Assembly: GCF_019218285.1 (NCBI RefSeq)
Contig: NZ_JAHUZG010000009.1
Location: 31,685 to 95,684 of the forward strand
Length of the DNA: 64,000 bases
Source of the DNA: Antarctobacter sediminis
GTDB lineage: Bacteria > Pseudomonadota > Alphaproteobacteria > Rhodobacterales > Rhodobacteraceae
Reading direction: 5' to 3'
Positions 49,639 through 56,934 of this stretch are shown here, piece after piece (position 1 is the first letter of the stretch; the number at the start of each line of letters is the position of its first letter). The position numbers and the translations under genes are program-made. The notes beneath the pieces were generated by a model. The model did no database searches. It was not told the origin of the DNA and saw nothing but the letters and a program-made list of their open reading frames with translations.

Positions 49639-50762
49639 CCCGGTTCCGCAACAGCATTGACGGACAGGCAGACCTGATCTTTTTCCCGATCGGGACCGAC
49701 CTCGACTACCTGACGGGCATTCACCGCGATATTCCCAACTATGGCCGCAACCTGCACCCCGGTCACTGGATCGAAGGCATGTGGATTGCACCGGGCCGCG
49801 AGCCGATCCTGACCCTGCCGCGCATGACTGCCGAATTTGGCAGCGCAGGCGGGATCGAGGGCGTCGACCTGCGTGTTCTGGGCGACTGGGACGACCCGGT
49901 GGAAATGGCGCGGGGTATCCTCAAGGATCTGGGCGTGGGCGAAGGTGCCACCGTTGCCGTATCCGAGGACGGCGAGGCCGAAACGCTGATGGAGCTGCAA
50001 AAGCTGCTGCCCGGCGTGGTTTTCGCCAATGGGACCAAGCTGTTGCGCCCCATTCGTGTCATCAAGGATCAGGACGAGATCGACCTTTTGCGCCGCGCGG
50101 GCGAGATCACGGAAAAGGCCTTTGCCGCGACGGTCAAGAACCTGAAATTCGGCATGACCGAATTGGAGATCAGCGCCGAGATCGACTATCAGATGAAGGC
50201 GCATGGCTCTTTGGGACCGTCCTTCACCACCTCGCTGTATAACTCCGGCCCGGATCATCCGCTGATCTTTGGTGACAAGCTGAAGACATGGCCGCGCAAG
50301 TTGGACAAACCGGTGTCCGTCAACTTTGACTTTGGCGCGGTGCTGGACGGCATGTGCTATGACTTTGGCCGGACCGTGGCCTTTGGCGCCCCGACCGAGG
50401 AACAGCGGCTGGTACACAAGCTGGTCATGGAAAGCCAGGCGGCGGGCATCGCCGCGCTGAAGGCCGGTGAAGTGACATGCGAGCAGGTCGACAAGGCGGC
50501 GCGAGACGTGCTGGAAGACGCCGGCTATGGCAAGGACTTCCGCCACCGCCTGGGCCACGGCATCGGCTGGGACGTGCACGAACCGCCCTTCCTGACCAAA
50601 GGGGACGAAACGCCGGTGCGCGAGGGCATGATCTTTACCATCGAGCCGTCGATCTTCCGCGATGGCGATTTCAGCGCCCGGGTCGAAGATTGCATCGTGG
50701 CCCGTCCGGGCGGCGGTGAGGCGCTGACAAGCGGCTTTCAAGAGCTGATCGTCATCGAATGA
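49614..50762 (+). CDS. M24 family metallopeptidase (Xaa-Pro peptidase/creatinase-like), second copy
   Basis: 382 aa from a GTG at 49614, chosen because AAGGAGAG lies 6 nt upstream; the next ATG (49635) is possible. N-terminal domain (DLIFFPIGTDLDYLTGIHRD) and catalytic domain with all five metal ligands: D239 and D250 (FDFGAVLDGMCYDFGRT), H315 (GHGIGWDVHEPPF), E344 (TIEPSIF) and E358 (RVEDCIV). Active hydrolase expected. It follows the importer genes with a 25-nt overlap, so it probably cleaves the imported ligand. It is only distantly related to the copy at 514-1611. Confidence 0.92.
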   Translation: MASYSDRMTRFRNSIDGQADLIFFPIGTDLDYLTGIHRDIPNYGRNLHPGHWIEGMWIAPGREPILTLPRMTAEFGSAGGIEGVDLRVLGDWDDPVEMARGILKDLGVGEGATVAVSEDGEAETLMELQKLLPGVVFANGTKLLRPIRVIKDQDEIDLLRRAGEITEKAFAATVKNLKFGMTELEISAEIDYQMKAHGSLGPSFTTSLYNSGPDHPLIFGDKLKTWPRKLDKPVSVNFDFGAVLDGMCYDFGRTVAFGAPTEEQRLVHKLVMESQAAGIAALKAGEVTCEQVDKAARDVLEDAGYGKDFRHRLGHGIGWDVHEPPFLTKGDETPVREGMIFTIEPSIFRDGDFSARVEDCIVARPGGGEALTSGFQELIVIE

Positions 50763-50769
50763 CGCTGTT

Positions 50770-50792
50770 GCGCCCCCGGTTCACGGGGGCGC
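50770..50792 (+). promoter_or_regulatory. Intra-operon hairpin after the M24 gene
   Basis: GCGCCCCCG-GTTCA-CGGGGGCGC, a perfect 9-bp stem 7 nt after the stop, with no T run, 20 nt before the SDR ATG. Likely an mRNA-stability or partial-termination element. Confidence 0.55.
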
Positions 50793-50812
50793 CCTGCCAC
50801 GGGGGGGATGCC

Positions 50813-51565
50813 ATGATCGATCTGTCGGGAAAAACCGTGCTTGTGACCGGCGGCGCGCGCGGGCTGGGCCGGGCCATTGCCGGAACCTTGGAACGGGCCG
50901 GGGCGCAGGTCTGTGTGCTGGATCTGCCGGAGGTTTTGCAGGAGGCTGCGCTGCCGACGGGTTGGCGCGCCATCGCGATGGACCTGACCGCCCCCGATGC
51001 CGAGACGGTATTGAACGCGGCGCTGACCGATCTGGGGGCCCTCGACATCCTGATCGCCAATGCCGGGATGGTGCCGCCGTGGCGGCGGATCGCGGCGCTG
51101 GATCTGGACGAATGGGACCGCGTCTTTGCGCTGAACGTGCGCGGCATGGCGCTCAGCCTGAAATGCACCGCGCCGTGGCTTGCGGCGGGTCAGGGCGCCG
51201 TGGTGCTCATGGCCTCGATCAACGGCTATACGGCGCATCCCGATCAGGCGCTTTATACGGCAACGAAACATGCGGTGCTTGGGCTGACCCGGGCGGCGGC
51301 GCTGGACATGGGCCGCGACGGCGTGCGGGTGAATGCGCTGGCGCCAGGGCCGATCCTGACCGACGCCTTGCAAGGGCGGATCGAGGCGCGCGCCGCGACT
51401 GGCGGCACACCTGCGGATCAGGCGATTGCCGCGCTTCGGTCCGAGACCGCGCTGGGGCGGCTGGCGACCGAGGAGGACGTGGCCCACGCCGCCTGTTTCC
51501 TTGCCTCGCCCCTCGCAGCCGGGATCACCGGCACCTGCCTGCCGGTCGAGGCCGGGCTGGCGTGA
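50813..51565 (+). CDS. Short-chain dehydrogenase/reductase paired with the BKACE gene
   Basis: 250 aa from the ATG at 50813. VTGGARGLGRAIAGTL, IANAGMVPPWRR, Ser in LMASINGYTA and the active-site YTATK near 150 are complete. It precedes the BKACE enzyme by 29 nt. BKACE enzymes need a beta-keto acid, so this SDR probably oxidises the matching beta-hydroxy acid (or a beta-hydroxy amino acid) with NAD. Substrate not determined. Confidence 0.92.
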   Translation: MIDLSGKTVLVTGGARGLGRAIAGTLERAGAQVCVLDLPEVLQEAALPTGWRAIAMDLTAPDAETVLNAALTDLGALDILIANAGMVPPWRRIAALDLDEWDRVFALNVRGMALSLKCTAPWLAAGQGAVVLMASINGYTAHPDQALYTATKHAVLGLTRAAALDMGRDGVRVNALAPGPILTDALQGRIEARAATGGTPADQAIAALRSETALGRLATEEDVAHAACFLASPLAAGITGTCLPVEAGLA

Positions 51566-51594
51566 CCCACATCTTCTGACCTTACGGGACTTCC

Positions 51595-52434
51595 ATGACT
51601 GACACGACACCCGCCATCATCTGCGTGGCGATCACCGGATCCTTGCCGACCAAGGCCGACAATCCCGCCGTGCCGATCACGGTCAGCGAACAGGTTGAAA
51701 GCACCCATGCGGCATACGAGGCCGGGGCCACCATCTGCCATGCGCATGTGCGCAACGATGACGGCACCCCCAGTTCGGACCCGGAACGATTTGCGCGGCT
51801 CAAAGAGGGTCTGAACGCGCATTGCCCCGGCATGATCGTGCAGTTTTCCACTGGCGGCCGGTCTGGTGCGGGACAGGCGCGGGGCGGGATGCTGCCGCTC
51901 TGCCCGGAAATGGCCTCGCTTTCGGTCGGGTCGAATAATTTTCCGACGCGGGTCTATGAAAACCCGCCCGATCTGGTGCAGTGGCTGGCCGCCGAGATGC
52001 GCGAATACGGCATCAAACCCGAGATCGAGGCCTTTGACCTGAGCCACATCCTGCAAGCCCGCGCGATGATGGACCGGGGCGAATTGGCCGCGCCGCCTTA
52101 CGTCCAGTTCGTCATGGGCGTGCGAAACGCCATGCCTGCGGATCGTGAGGTCTTTGATTTCTATGTGAAAACTCTGCGCCGCCTGTTTGGTGACGTGCCT
52201 TGGTGCGCCGCGGGCATCGGACGTCACCAGTTGGAACTGAACAGATGGGCGGCAGAGGCCGGTGGCCACCTGCGCACCGGGCTGGAGGACAATATCCGGC
52301 TGGACAAGACGCGACTGGCCCCGTCGAACGCCGCGCTGGTGGCGCGTGCCGTCGACATCTGCGCCGAGAGCGGGCGCCGCCCCGCCAGCCCGGCCGAAGC
52401 GCGCCGGATCCTCGGCCTGCCCGCAGCGGCCTGA
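51595..52434 (+). CDS. Beta-keto acid cleavage enzyme (BKACE, DUF849; Kce-like)
   Basis: 279 aa TIM barrel. Zinc ligands H49 and H51 (ICHAHVRN) and E231 (RTGLEDNI), with the conserved GGRSGAG and VMGVRN loops. BKACE enzymes condense a beta-keto acid with acetyl-CoA, giving acetoacetate and a new CoA ester; family members act on 3-keto-5-aminohexanoate, dehydrocarnitine and others, and the substrate follows genome context. Here the context is a DppABCDF-type importer, an M24 hydrolase and an SDR. Last gene of the rightward operon, ended by the hairpin at 52437-52472. Confidence 0.92.
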   Translation: MTDTTPAIICVAITGSLPTKADNPAVPITVSEQVESTHAAYEAGATICHAHVRNDDGTPSSDPERFARLKEGLNAHCPGMIVQFSTGGRSGAGQARGGMLPLCPEMASLSVGSNNFPTRVYENPPDLVQWLAAEMREYGIKPEIEAFDLSHILQARAMMDRGELAAPPYVQFVMGVRNAMPADREVFDFYVKTLRRLFGDVPWCAAGIGRHQLELNRWAAEAGGHLRTGLEDNIRLDKTRLAPSNAALVARAVDICAESGRRPASPAEARRILGLPAAA

Positions 52435-52436
52435 CC

Positions 52437-52472
52437 GGCGCGCGGGGCGGCTGTTTATGCCGCCCGCGCGCC
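52437..52472. terminator. Hairpin between the convergent BKACE and transporter genes
   Basis: GGCGCGCGGGGCGGC and GCCGCCCGCGCGCC form a 14-bp stem with one bulged G around TGTTTAT. The stem begins right after the BKACE stop and covers the end of the transporter gene. No T run; probably a shared transcript end. Confidence 0.6.
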
Positions 52473-53873
52473 CGCCGGGGCCGACCGGCCCAGCGGCACC
52501 ATCATCGGGACAAGCGCCGCTGCGGCAAAGGCGATCTGCGCAAGGAAAATCCCGCCATAGGGGGCGGAGGTTGCGCCCGTGACCATCATCCAGATCTGGC
52601 TTGCGACCTCGAACAGTTCCAGCCCGGCCTCGGTCCCGATGATGACCACGAAGGCCAGCATCAGCCCGGCACCGCTGGACCGGTCACCCTGCGAAGACAA
52701 CGCAAAGACCGCCGCCGTGGTCGCAAGACCGGTGCCAAAGCCCGTGACCGCGCGCGACCCGATGTAGAGCACCGGCTCCGGGATCGGCAAAAGCGCCAGA
52801 GAGATCACCCCCGGATAGGCGAGGTACAGGCTTAGCCCCGCGATGGCGCAAAGCACCCCGATCACCACCAGCAGGCGGTGCACGGCAAACCGGGCCAGCA
52901 GCGCCGTGGCCAACGCCGCCGCCGCAACCTGTGCAAGGCCCGCAAGGGTCGCACGGTCGGCGATCAGGGTGTTGGAGCAGGAATGCAGCACAAGGAACGA
53001 CGTGTCGTAAAACCCGGTTGTGGCGATGTTCAGCAGGAACAGCATGGCAAAAAGCGCCATGACCTGCGGCGACAGGCGGCTTGGCGCGACCTGCCCCGCG
53101 TGCTGACGGCGCGACACCCACCAGAGCGCCGCAAGTGTCACGATCAGAAGCACCGAAAGATAAGGCACGCCCGTCGCCTTGAGCCCGGCAAGCGAAATCA
53201 GGATGGTCAGGGCCTGAAAGGCCAGCACGGCTGCAAGCCCCGCGGCCAGGATGCGCCCGCTCAGCACCGGTTTGCTGTCGCCTTGGCCGGTGGTCAGACG
53301 CGACCGCCACAGCCAAAGAACCGGCACCATCGCGGCGGTCACAAGGGCAAACCCGGCAAAGAAGGTGTCCAGCCCATAGCGCGGCGCGATGACCCGAACC
53401 AGTTGCGGGGTTGCGAGAAAGGCAAGCGGCATGGCCAGCGACCATGCCCCCAGCAACAGGCGCGATCCCCTGTCCCCGCCCAGCGTCGCCCAGTTCTGCG
53501 AAATCGGCGCCAGCGTTGCCAGGGCAAAGCCGATCAGCGGAAACAGCAGGATGACACCCGCGATCCGCGTGTCCACCGGCGGACGAAGCTGGAACAGACC
53601 CGCAAGACCAAGCGCCGCCAGCGCGGCCACCGCCGCCATGCCGATGGCCAGCGTGATCGGCGCGACACGCTGCATCAGCCACGGCGCGGCCAAAAGCGAA
53701 ACCAGCACCGCGCCCATCAAAAGCTCTGTCACAGCAGCTGTGGATTCCACGGTGATGGACAGGAAACTGGCAAAGCTCGCCTCGGACATGAAGATCGACG
53801 AGGTGACAACGGACCGCAGTCCGTTGCCCAAAAGGATCATCACGGCCAGCAGGAGCAACCCGGCCTTAGTCAT
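52455..53873 (-). CDS. Major-facilitator-like 12-TM transporter
   Basis: 472 aa, very hydrophobic, about 12 membrane helices (for example LITLAIG-type stretches PITLAIGMAAVAALAALGLA, VIAPRYGLDTFFAGFALVTA, LAAVLAFQALTILISLAGLK). The arrangement fits the major facilitator superfamily, but I recognise no substrate-specific motif. The start overlaps the last 8 nt of the GMC dehydrogenase gene, so it is the last gene of the exported redox operon. It may export or import the compound that the dehydrogenase or oxidase handles, or the metal-binding thiol made with the phytochelatin-synthase-like protein. Confidence 0.78.
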   Translation of the reverse strand: MTKAGLLLLAVMILLGNGLRSVVTSSIFMSEASFASFLSITVESTAAVTELLMGAVLVSLLAAPWLMQRVAPITLAIGMAAVAALAALGLAGLFQLRPPVDTRIAGVILLFPLIGFALATLAPISQNWATLGGDRGSRLLLGAWSLAMPLAFLATPQLVRVIAPRYGLDTFFAGFALVTAAMVPVLWLWRSRLTTGQGDSKPVLSGRILAAGLAAVLAFQALTILISLAGLKATGVPYLSVLLIVTLAALWWVSRRQHAGQVAPSRLSPQVMALFAMLFLLNIATTGFYDTSFLVLHSCSNTLIADRATLAGLAQVAAAALATALLARFAVHRLLVVIGVLCAIAGLSLYLAYPGVISLALLPIPEPVLYIGSRAVTGFGTGLATTAAVFALSSQGDRSSGAGLMLAFVVIIGTEAGLELFEVASQIWMMVTGATSAPYGGIFLAQIAFAAAALVPMMVPLGRSAPAGARAA

Positions 53874-55485
53874 GCGCCGCCGCGTTCAGATGTTCGGCCA
53901 GCCGGATGCCAAGGGCCGAAACAGTCAGCGTGGGCGCGTTAACCGGACAGCTGACATGCGTGCTGGTGCCAAGGATATAAAGGTTGTCATGCTCATGGCT
54001 GCGCAGATCCGGCCCCACCACCGATTGCGCCGGATCTGTGCCCATGCGGGTCGTCCCGCCAATGATCGCGTTCGACAGATACGGCGTGTTGACCTGCACA
54101 TCGGTCGCGCCCATGCGGTCCAGCACCTCGCGGCTGACCTTTTCCGCGACCTCCAGCCCCGCCTTGGAATAAGCGTCGACGGCGAAGGTGATCCGCGGTT
54201 TGGGGACACCGGCACTGTCCAACTGGTCGGACAGGGTGATGCGGTTATCGGCGACGCCCAGCGTTTCCGCCGAAGAGTTCAGCCGAACGTGCCGCGCGAT
54301 CTGGTCGTTGAGCGCCGAAACCAGCGCCTCGCCCCGCAGACCCTGCTTGATCAGGGTTTGCGACAGCTTGGTCGCGTCGGAGTTCCCGCTCCACCCGTTG
54401 TTCATGAACGAGGTGCCGAAAGGCGCGTAATCCTTGCGGAAATCGCCATCACGATACTGGGTGATGCCGGATGTCTGCTGTGGCCCGCGGTAGGGAAAGA
54501 CCGGATCGGTGACCGTGCCCCAGACGTCGATATTCCACTGCGAAACAAGGTAGCGGCCAACGTGGTCGTTGCCATTGGCCACGCCGTTCGGTGCGCCCTC
54601 TTGGCGCGAGTTCAACAAAAGGCGCGGCGTTTCGATGGCGTGGGCGGCCAGAACAAAGGTCCGGGCCGTCACCGTCTGCGTGCTGCCATCGGGGCGGCGG
54701 ATCACCAGCCCGGACACACGGCGGTCAGCGTCCAGTTCAATCCGCGTCACAAGCGCCTGCAATTCGACCCTTGTGCCGGCGGCAACCGATTTGTCCATCT
54801 CGACCGAGCCGTCATACTTGGCATTGATCGGGCAGATCGGCACGCAGGTGTTGTTGCCGCAACAGGGCGGGCGGTTGTCATAGATGACCGAGTTGCGCGC
54901 ATGCGAAAAGATGCCAGCGGTCAGATCCATGCCGTCCAGCGCCTTGGACTGGATTTCCTTGTCCATCCACGAGGCCGGAATGGGCGGCATCGGATAGGGG
55001 TCATCGGCCTCACGCGGGGCACCCCAGACATGGTTCGGATCCCCGGCAACGCCCCAGCGCCGCTCTGCCTGCTGGTAATAGGGTTGCAGATCCTCATAGC
55101 GGATCGGCCAGTCCGTGCCGCGCCCATAGAGCGTGGCGGCCTGAAAATCCTCGGGGCGCAGCCGATCTGCGAAACCGGTCCAGTGCCAAGTGGTGCCGCC
55201 GTAGATGCGCAGGTAGGCCCCCACGAATTCCGGGCCGCCCGCCTGATCGTAAAAGCTGCTGTAATCGGTGTCCGTCGGGTGGGGCGCGAAATCCTGAGAC
55301 GGGTAGGGGGCCTGTGGTCCCTTGACCGGATTGGCGTAGAAATCGGCCAGATATTCGCCGCGCGTCTTGCGGCCGCCTGCCTCCAGCACCAGCACGTCGC
55401 GCCCGGCCTCGGCCAGGCTGCGCGACAGATGCGCGCCCCCCATGCCCGCGCCGACGATGACGATATCCGCTTCGAAATCGGCCAT
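53866..55485 (-). CDS. GMC-type FAD dehydrogenase large subunit with Fe-S motif (FAD-GDH/gluconate DH-like)
   Basis: 539 aa from the ATG at 55485. FAD-binding DIVIVGAGMGGAHLSRSLAE, YLRIYGGTTWHWTGFADRLR, and C-terminal GTSTHVSCPVNAPTLTVSAL of the GMC family. The cluster CCGNNTCVPICP near residue 210 is the 3Fe-4S-type motif of FAD-dependent glucose, fructose and gluconate dehydrogenase large subunits. No signal peptide: such subunits are exported with the Tat-tagged small subunit encoded just upstream. It would oxidise a sugar, sugar acid or polyol in the periplasm and pass electrons to a cytochrome c. Confidence 0.9.
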   Translation of the reverse strand: MADFEADIVIVGAGMGGAHLSRSLAEAGRDVLVLEAGGRKTRGEYLADFYANPVKGPQAPYPSQDFAPHPTDTDYSSFYDQAGGPEFVGAYLRIYGGTTWHWTGFADRLRPEDFQAATLYGRGTDWPIRYEDLQPYYQQAERRWGVAGDPNHVWGAPREADDPYPMPPIPASWMDKEIQSKALDGMDLTAGIFSHARNSVIYDNRPPCCGNNTCVPICPINAKYDGSVEMDKSVAAGTRVELQALVTRIELDADRRVSGLVIRRPDGSTQTVTARTFVLAAHAIETPRLLLNSRQEGAPNGVANGNDHVGRYLVSQWNIDVWGTVTDPVFPYRGPQQTSGITQYRDGDFRKDYAPFGTSFMNNGWSGNSDATKLSQTLIKQGLRGEALVSALNDQIARHVRLNSSAETLGVADNRITLSDQLDSAGVPKPRITFAVDAYSKAGLEVAEKVSREVLDRMGATDVQVNTPYLSNAIIGGTTRMGTDPAQSVVGPDLRSHEHDNLYILGTSTHVSCPVNAPTLTVSALGIRLAEHLNAAAHD

Positions 55486-55961
55486 TACACCGTGCTCCAC
55501 TCTGCTGCCCAATAGCCAAACTCCGGCCCGGCACAGAGGCCCGGCGCCTTGGCGAAAGACAAGGATTTCCAACCCAGAGACAGGGGATAGTTGACCACCC
55601 GTGCGTCGCTGTCGGATGGATCCGCCGACCCGGTGAACAGGGCGGCGGTCAGCCATTGCAGCTGTGCCTCGATCGTCGGGTCGTCTTGCGGGTCCAGCGC
55701 CGAGGCAAGGCCGTTGCGGGCCACATGGGCCGTCAGGCTGTCGACCGCGCCGGCACCGAATTTCGTCACGAACAGCTGTTCAACGCTTGTCAGCAGGGCA
55801 GGGGCAACTTCGACCGGTCCCGCCAGCGCATAGAGAAGCGAGGTAAAAAGCGCCGTGTCACGCGCCCTGTTCAATGACTGCGCCAGACCGGCAACGGGCA
55901 TGACCGCAAGGGCGGCGGCGCTGCCCATCAGCGCGCGCCGCGTCAGACCCGCCCCCGTCAT
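55485..55961 (-). CDS. Dehydrogenase small subunit with Tat signal (sorbitol/FAD-GDH gamma-like)
   Basis: 158 aa. Starts with a twin-arginine signal (TRRALMGSAAALAVMPVAGL) followed by a helical domain (TALFTSLLYALAGPVEVAPA ... LGWKSLSFAKAPG), as in small subunits of membrane-bound FAD sugar/alcohol dehydrogenases. Its role is chaperone and Tat hitch-hiking of the flavin subunit. One-base TAATG overlap with the GMC gene, and ATGA-type overlap with the phytochelatin-synthase-like gene. Confidence 0.85.
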   Translation of the reverse strand: MTGAGLTRRALMGSAAALAVMPVAGLAQSLNRARDTALFTSLLYALAGPVEVAPALLTSVEQLFVTKFGAGAVDSLTAHVARNGLASALDPQDDPTIEAQLQWLTAALFTGSADPSDSDARVVNYPLSLGWKSLSFAKAPGLCAGPEFGYWAAEWSTV

Positions 55962-56650
55962 GGCGCCGACACAACGACAAAGCCGCGGGATTTGCCAGAA
56001 CCGGAATCCGTCATCATCATGCCCGCGTGCAGGGTTTCGATGGTGATCCAGACCGGCGGATACTTGTATTTCGCCACGTCGAGGATCAGCACCGTGTCGG
56101 TTTCGGCATCGTAGGCCGCAACAGGAGAGATGTGGCCGTCGCCTTCCTGGGGCAGGGCCTTGCGCGAGTAATTGGCCACAAAACGGCTTTTGGGATCAGA
56201 AAGCGTCGCCTTGATCGCATCGCGCAGCCCGTCCACATCCACGTCCGATGCGAAATGATGCTCGGCCATCATGCCAAGGTTTTCGATGAATGTGTCCAGT
56301 TCGGCCAGTGTCAGCCCCTCATGTTCGACCATGGCATAGGGCTTCAGCTTTTGGTTGGCGTCGTTGAACAGCAGGTCCTGCGTGAACAATGTCCACGGAT
56401 ACAGGCGATCCGGTGCAGGGCGCGGGATGGCCAGCGCATTGGCCACGGCCGCCACCGTGGCCGGCCCGCAAAAGGTCACGACCTGCTCATATTCCAGATA
56501 GCTGGCAAGGCTGAAGTAATCGCCATGCAGTTCGGACTCCATGAACCGGGTCTGGCCCTCGGGGTCGGTCAGGTAGACAAGATCGGCGGCGGCGGCCTGC
56601 CCGATCAGGCCAAGACACAGCGCCAGCGCTGTCAGTTTTCGCTGAACCAT
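55958..56650 (-). CDS. Exported phytochelatin-synthase-like cysteine peptidase/transpeptidase
   Basis: 230 aa from the ATG at 56650. A Sec signal (KLTALALCLGLIGQAAAA) precedes a phytochelatin synthase domain of the bacterial (Nostoc Alr0975-like) short type: nucleophile C61 in VVTFCGPATVAAVANAL, H173 in GDGHISPVAAY and D191 in VLILDVAKYKYPPVW form the expected triad. Short bacterial forms mainly cleave glycine from glutathione (gamma-Glu-Cys formation) and make little phytochelatin. Here the enzyme is periplasmic and encoded between a cytochrome c and a dehydrogenase subunit, downstream of a copper oxidase, which hints at metal or thiol handling. It overlaps the cytochrome gene by 19 nt. Confidence 0.88.
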   Translation of the reverse strand: MVQRKLTALALCLGLIGQAAAADLVYLTDPEGQTRFMESELHGDYFSLASYLEYEQVVTFCGPATVAAVANALAIPRPAPDRLYPWTLFTQDLLFNDANQKLKPYAMVEHEGLTLAELDTFIENLGMMAEHHFASDVDVDGLRDAIKATLSDPKSRFVANYSRKALPQEGDGHISPVAAYDAETDTVLILDVAKYKYPPVWITIETLHAGMMMTDSGSGKSRGFVVVSAP

Positions 56651-56934
56651 TTTGCAATCTCCTCGATTTCGCTGTCGCTGAGCGGTTTGGCATAGGCCTG
56701 CATTACGTCCGCGGGACCGCCGGTACGGCGCCCGGCCCGATAAGCCTTGAGCGCGCTTTGCAGGTAATCGGCGCGTTGCCCGGCAAGGATCGGCACGCCC
56801 GCGACCAGCGGGTTGCCGTCCGCCGAATGGCAGGACACACAAGAGGACACGACGGCCGGAACAGCATCGTCCGCCAGCGCCGCACCCGGCAAGAGCAGCG
56901 CCAGCAGCGCCGGTTTATGCCATGATTTGAACAT
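56632..56934 (-). CDS. Small class I cytochrome c (one heme), periplasmic
   Basis: 100 aa. Sec signal (KPALLALLLPGAALA), heme-binding CVSCH near residue 32 and a probable Met ligand in DVMQAYAKPLSD. The C-terminal helix EIEEIAKWFS is typical of the c4/c5 or c553 type. Likely electron acceptor of the GMC dehydrogenase or donor to the multicopper oxidase, linking the operon. It overlaps the multicopper oxidase gene by 20 nt and the downstream gene by 19 nt, so all are translated together. Confidence 0.9.
   Translation of the reverse strand: MFKSWHKPALLALLLPGAALADDAVPAVVSSCVSCHSADGNPLVAGVPILAGQRADYLQSALKAYRAGRRTGGPADVMQAYAKPLSDSEIEEIAKWFSEN

Noticed and set aside
49614..50762. Ectoine hydrolase (DoeA/EutD) for the M24 gene
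   Set aside because: The N-terminal sequence is not DoeA-like and the usual partners (DoeB deacetylase, DoeX) are absent.
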